This document shows positions 62,501 to 64,000 of a DNA stretch of 64,000 bases, one piece after another. The stretch is taken from assembly GCF_029227915.1 (NCBI RefSeq), contig NC_079886.1:13945001-14009000 (forward strand), written 5' to 3'. Position numbers and translations under genes: made by a program. The stretch's first letter is position 1, and each line of letters opens with the position of its first letter. Below the pieces are notes generated by a model. The model searched no databases. It was not told where the DNA came from and worked only from the letters and a program-made list of their open reading frames with translations. Origin of the DNA: Hydractinia symbiolongicarpus (Eukaryota; Cnidaria; Hydrozoa; Anthoathecata; Hydractiniidae).

Positions 62501-64000
62501 GCGCCATTGCATTAGAACACTCTTAACTACGTGCACAGTCCTATAAAGGCTGTAATATGGCCCTTTGCGGTCTAATAAAAGCCTCACACGTAAATCACGT
62601 GGTTCCATCTGCCTGCGCAGGTTACCATTGGACTAGTCCTTCCAGTCTCAATGCGCTACAACGTTCCAAGTCGTTTTCATTAGCGCTGTTATCTTAGAAC
62701 ACTCTTAACTACGTGCACAGTCCTATAAAGACCGCAATACACCTTTTTGCAGTCCAATAAAAGCCTCACACGTAAATCACGTGGTTCCATCTGCCTGTGC
62801 AGGTTACCATTGGCCTAGTCCTTCCAGTCTCAATGCACTACAACGTCCTAAGTCGTTTTCATTAGCGCCATTGCATTAGATCACTCTTAACAACGTGCAC
62901 AGTCCTATAAAGGCTGTAATATGGCCTTTTGCAGTCTAATAAAAGCCTAGCACGTAAATCACGTGGTTTCACCTGTCTGCGCAGGTTACCATTGGACTAG
63001 TCCTTCAAGTCTGAATGCGTTAGAACGTCCCAAGTCGTTATCAATAGGGCTGTGGCCTTAGAACTGCCTTAACTATGTGCACAGTCCTATAAAGGCTGTA
63101 ATATGGCCTTTTGCAGTCTAATAAAGGCTTCACACGTGAATCACGTGGTTTCACCTGCCTGCGCAGGTTACCATTGGACTGTTCCTTCCAGTCTCGATGC
63201 ACTACAACGTCCTAAGTTGTTTTCATGAGCGCCGCTGCCTTACAACACTCCTAACTACGTGCACAGTCCTATAAAGGCTGTAATATGGCCTTTTGCAGTC
63301 TAATAAAGGCCTCATACGTAATTAATGTGGTTCCATCTGCCTGTGCAGGTTACCATTGCAATGTTCTTTCCAGTCTTATGCGCTACCACGTCCAAAGTCG
63401 TTTTCATTAGCGCCGTTGCCTTACAACACTCTTAACTACGTGTGCGCAGTCCAATAAAGGCTGTAATATGGCCTTTTGCAGTCTAGCAAAGGCCTGACAC
63501 GTAAATCACGTGCTTCCATCTGCTTGCGCAGGTTACCATTGGCCTAGTCCTTCCAGTCTCAATGCGCTACAACGTCCCAAGTCGTTTTCATTGGCGCCGT
63601 TGCCTTAGAATACTCTTAACTACGTGCACAGTCCTATAAAGGCTGTAATATGGCCTTTTGCAGTCTAATAAAAGCCTCACACGTAAATCACGTGGTTCCA
63701 TCTGCCTGCTCAGGTTACCATTGCACTATTCCTTCCAGTCTCAATGCGCTACAACGTCCCAAAACGTTTTCATTAGCGCCGTTGCCTTACAACACTCTTA
63801 ACTACGTGTGCAGTCCTAGAAAGGCTGTAATATGGCCTTTTGCAGTCTAATATAAGCCTCGCACGTAAATCACGCGGTTTCACCTGTCTGCGCAGGTTAC
63901 CATTGGACTAGTCCTTCCAGTCTCGATGCACTACAATGTCCCAAGTTGTTTTCATTAGCGCCTTTGCATTAGAACACTCTTAACTACGTGCACAGCCCTA
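59516..64000 (+). repeat. Right-end block with 909-bp and 3640-bp periods
   Basis: Only satellite monomers are present. The CCTACTCAGG monomer near 60064 recurs 909 bp later near 60973, and a relative with CCTGCTCAGG lies near 63704, 3640 bp after the first. GAACTGCCTTAAC (59423, 63063), ATCACTC (59240, 62880) and the CAGTCTA(A/G)CAAAGG monomer (59841, 63481) share the 3640-bp spacing. A chimeric monomer (GTCCTAAG joined to TTATCAATAGCGCTG) occurs at about 60661 and again 727 bp later. At 61680-61800 one monomer is unusually diverged (TGTGGCAC, ACCGCTGCTGCCTAAC). The array runs off the window without a boundary. Confidence 0.78.

Larger units (their letters stand above)
1..64000. repeat. Satellite DNA array, ~182-bp monomer, entire window
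   Basis: Every line is a variant of one ~182-bp monomer, and recurring landmarks (TATAAA, ATATGGCC, CACGTG, TTTTCATTAGCGCC, CTTAACTACGTGCACAG) return every 182 bp. Distances between equivalent landmarks are mostly exact multiples of 182 (546, 910, 1274, 1456, 3094, 3640). Small private indels cause the departures: 1-bp losses, a 4-bp loss near 28000 and 31089, 3-bp gains near 20174 and 52211, and a 63-bp register loss in three monomers. All copies share one orientation and I saw no inversion. About 350 monomers fit. No stretch over about 100 bp falls outside the pattern. Tandem monomers of this length are typical of eukaryotic centromeric or heterochromatic satellites. I do not recognise the family, so location and species are inference only. 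Confidence 0.98.

Noticed and set aside
1-64000. CRISPR array
   Set aside because: The repeating unit is about 182 bp with no unique spacers, and adjacent units abut directly.
1-64000. rDNA intergenic-spacer subrepeats
   Set aside because: About 350 tandem copies with HOR structure and no rRNA sequence, promoter or pyrimidine tract make this unlikely, though a search of the flanks would be needed to exclude it.
1-64000. Transposon or viral insertion, telomere repeat or tRNA-like element hidden in the array
   Set aside because: Every region read can be matched to a satellite monomer. No terminal repeat, target-site duplication, poly-A tail, TTAGGG-type tract or tRNA box pattern was seen.
1-64000. 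Inverted arrays or strand switches
   Set aside because: Landmarks keep the same orientation from start to end.

Overview
The whole 64 kb is one uninterrupted satellite DNA array. A monomer of about 182 bp (roughly 350 copies, all head-to-tail in one orientation) fills the window from the first base to the last. I found no protein gene, RNA gene, transposon, CRISPR array, microsatellite tract or unique sequence of any length. The organism is therefore almost certainly a eukaryote, and the window looks like part of a centromeric, pericentromeric or other heterochromatic block in a long-read assembly. The monomer is close to nucleosome-plus-linker length, as in many centromeric satellites. I do not recognise the sequence, so I name no species and cannot prove a centromere. 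Counting phase from the GGCTG that follows TATAAA, the consensus is about 47% GC and keeps about 9 CpGs per monomer, so it is not CpG-depleted.

Layout. (1) 1-13106: higher-order repeat family A (HOR-A). A 20-monomer, 3640-bp unit occurs twice in full (731-4370 and 9467-13106) and twice as internal deletion forms, an 11-mer (4371-6372) and a 17-mer (6373-9466). A 4-mer relative lies at 3-730. (2) 13107-17193: diverged transition zone with a 364-bp dimer repeated twice. (3) 17194-19741: a 7-monomer, 1274-bp block duplicated in tandem, leading into HOR-B monomers to about 21.7 kb. (4) 21.7-30.9 kb: a mosaic of segments also found elsewhere in the window, including an island of HOR-A monomers at 28.6-29.46 kb. 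(5) 30.9-35.5 kb: HOR-B, three tandem units, the two fully bounded ones exactly 1639 bp. Each lacks a different monomer of an inferred 10-mer. (6) 35.5-42.9 kb: mosaic leading into HOR-C. (7) 42956-51136: two HOR-C units. The first is 3818 bp (21 monomers). The second is 4363 bp, which equals the first plus a 727-bp internal duplication minus one 182-bp monomer. (8) 51.1-64 kb: rearranged HOR-C material with local tandem duplications of 1273 and 909 bp and a 3640-bp spacing at the right end.

No genes work together here. What can be read is (a) a dyad-rich core in each monomer, with palindrome centres spaced 9, 18 and 18 bp, and (b) a detailed record of unequal exchange. The second may be the most useful content, because many deletion and duplication junctions can be placed to within 10-30 bp. 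All lengths and comparisons were done by eye and need confirming with a dot plot and a monomer alignment.
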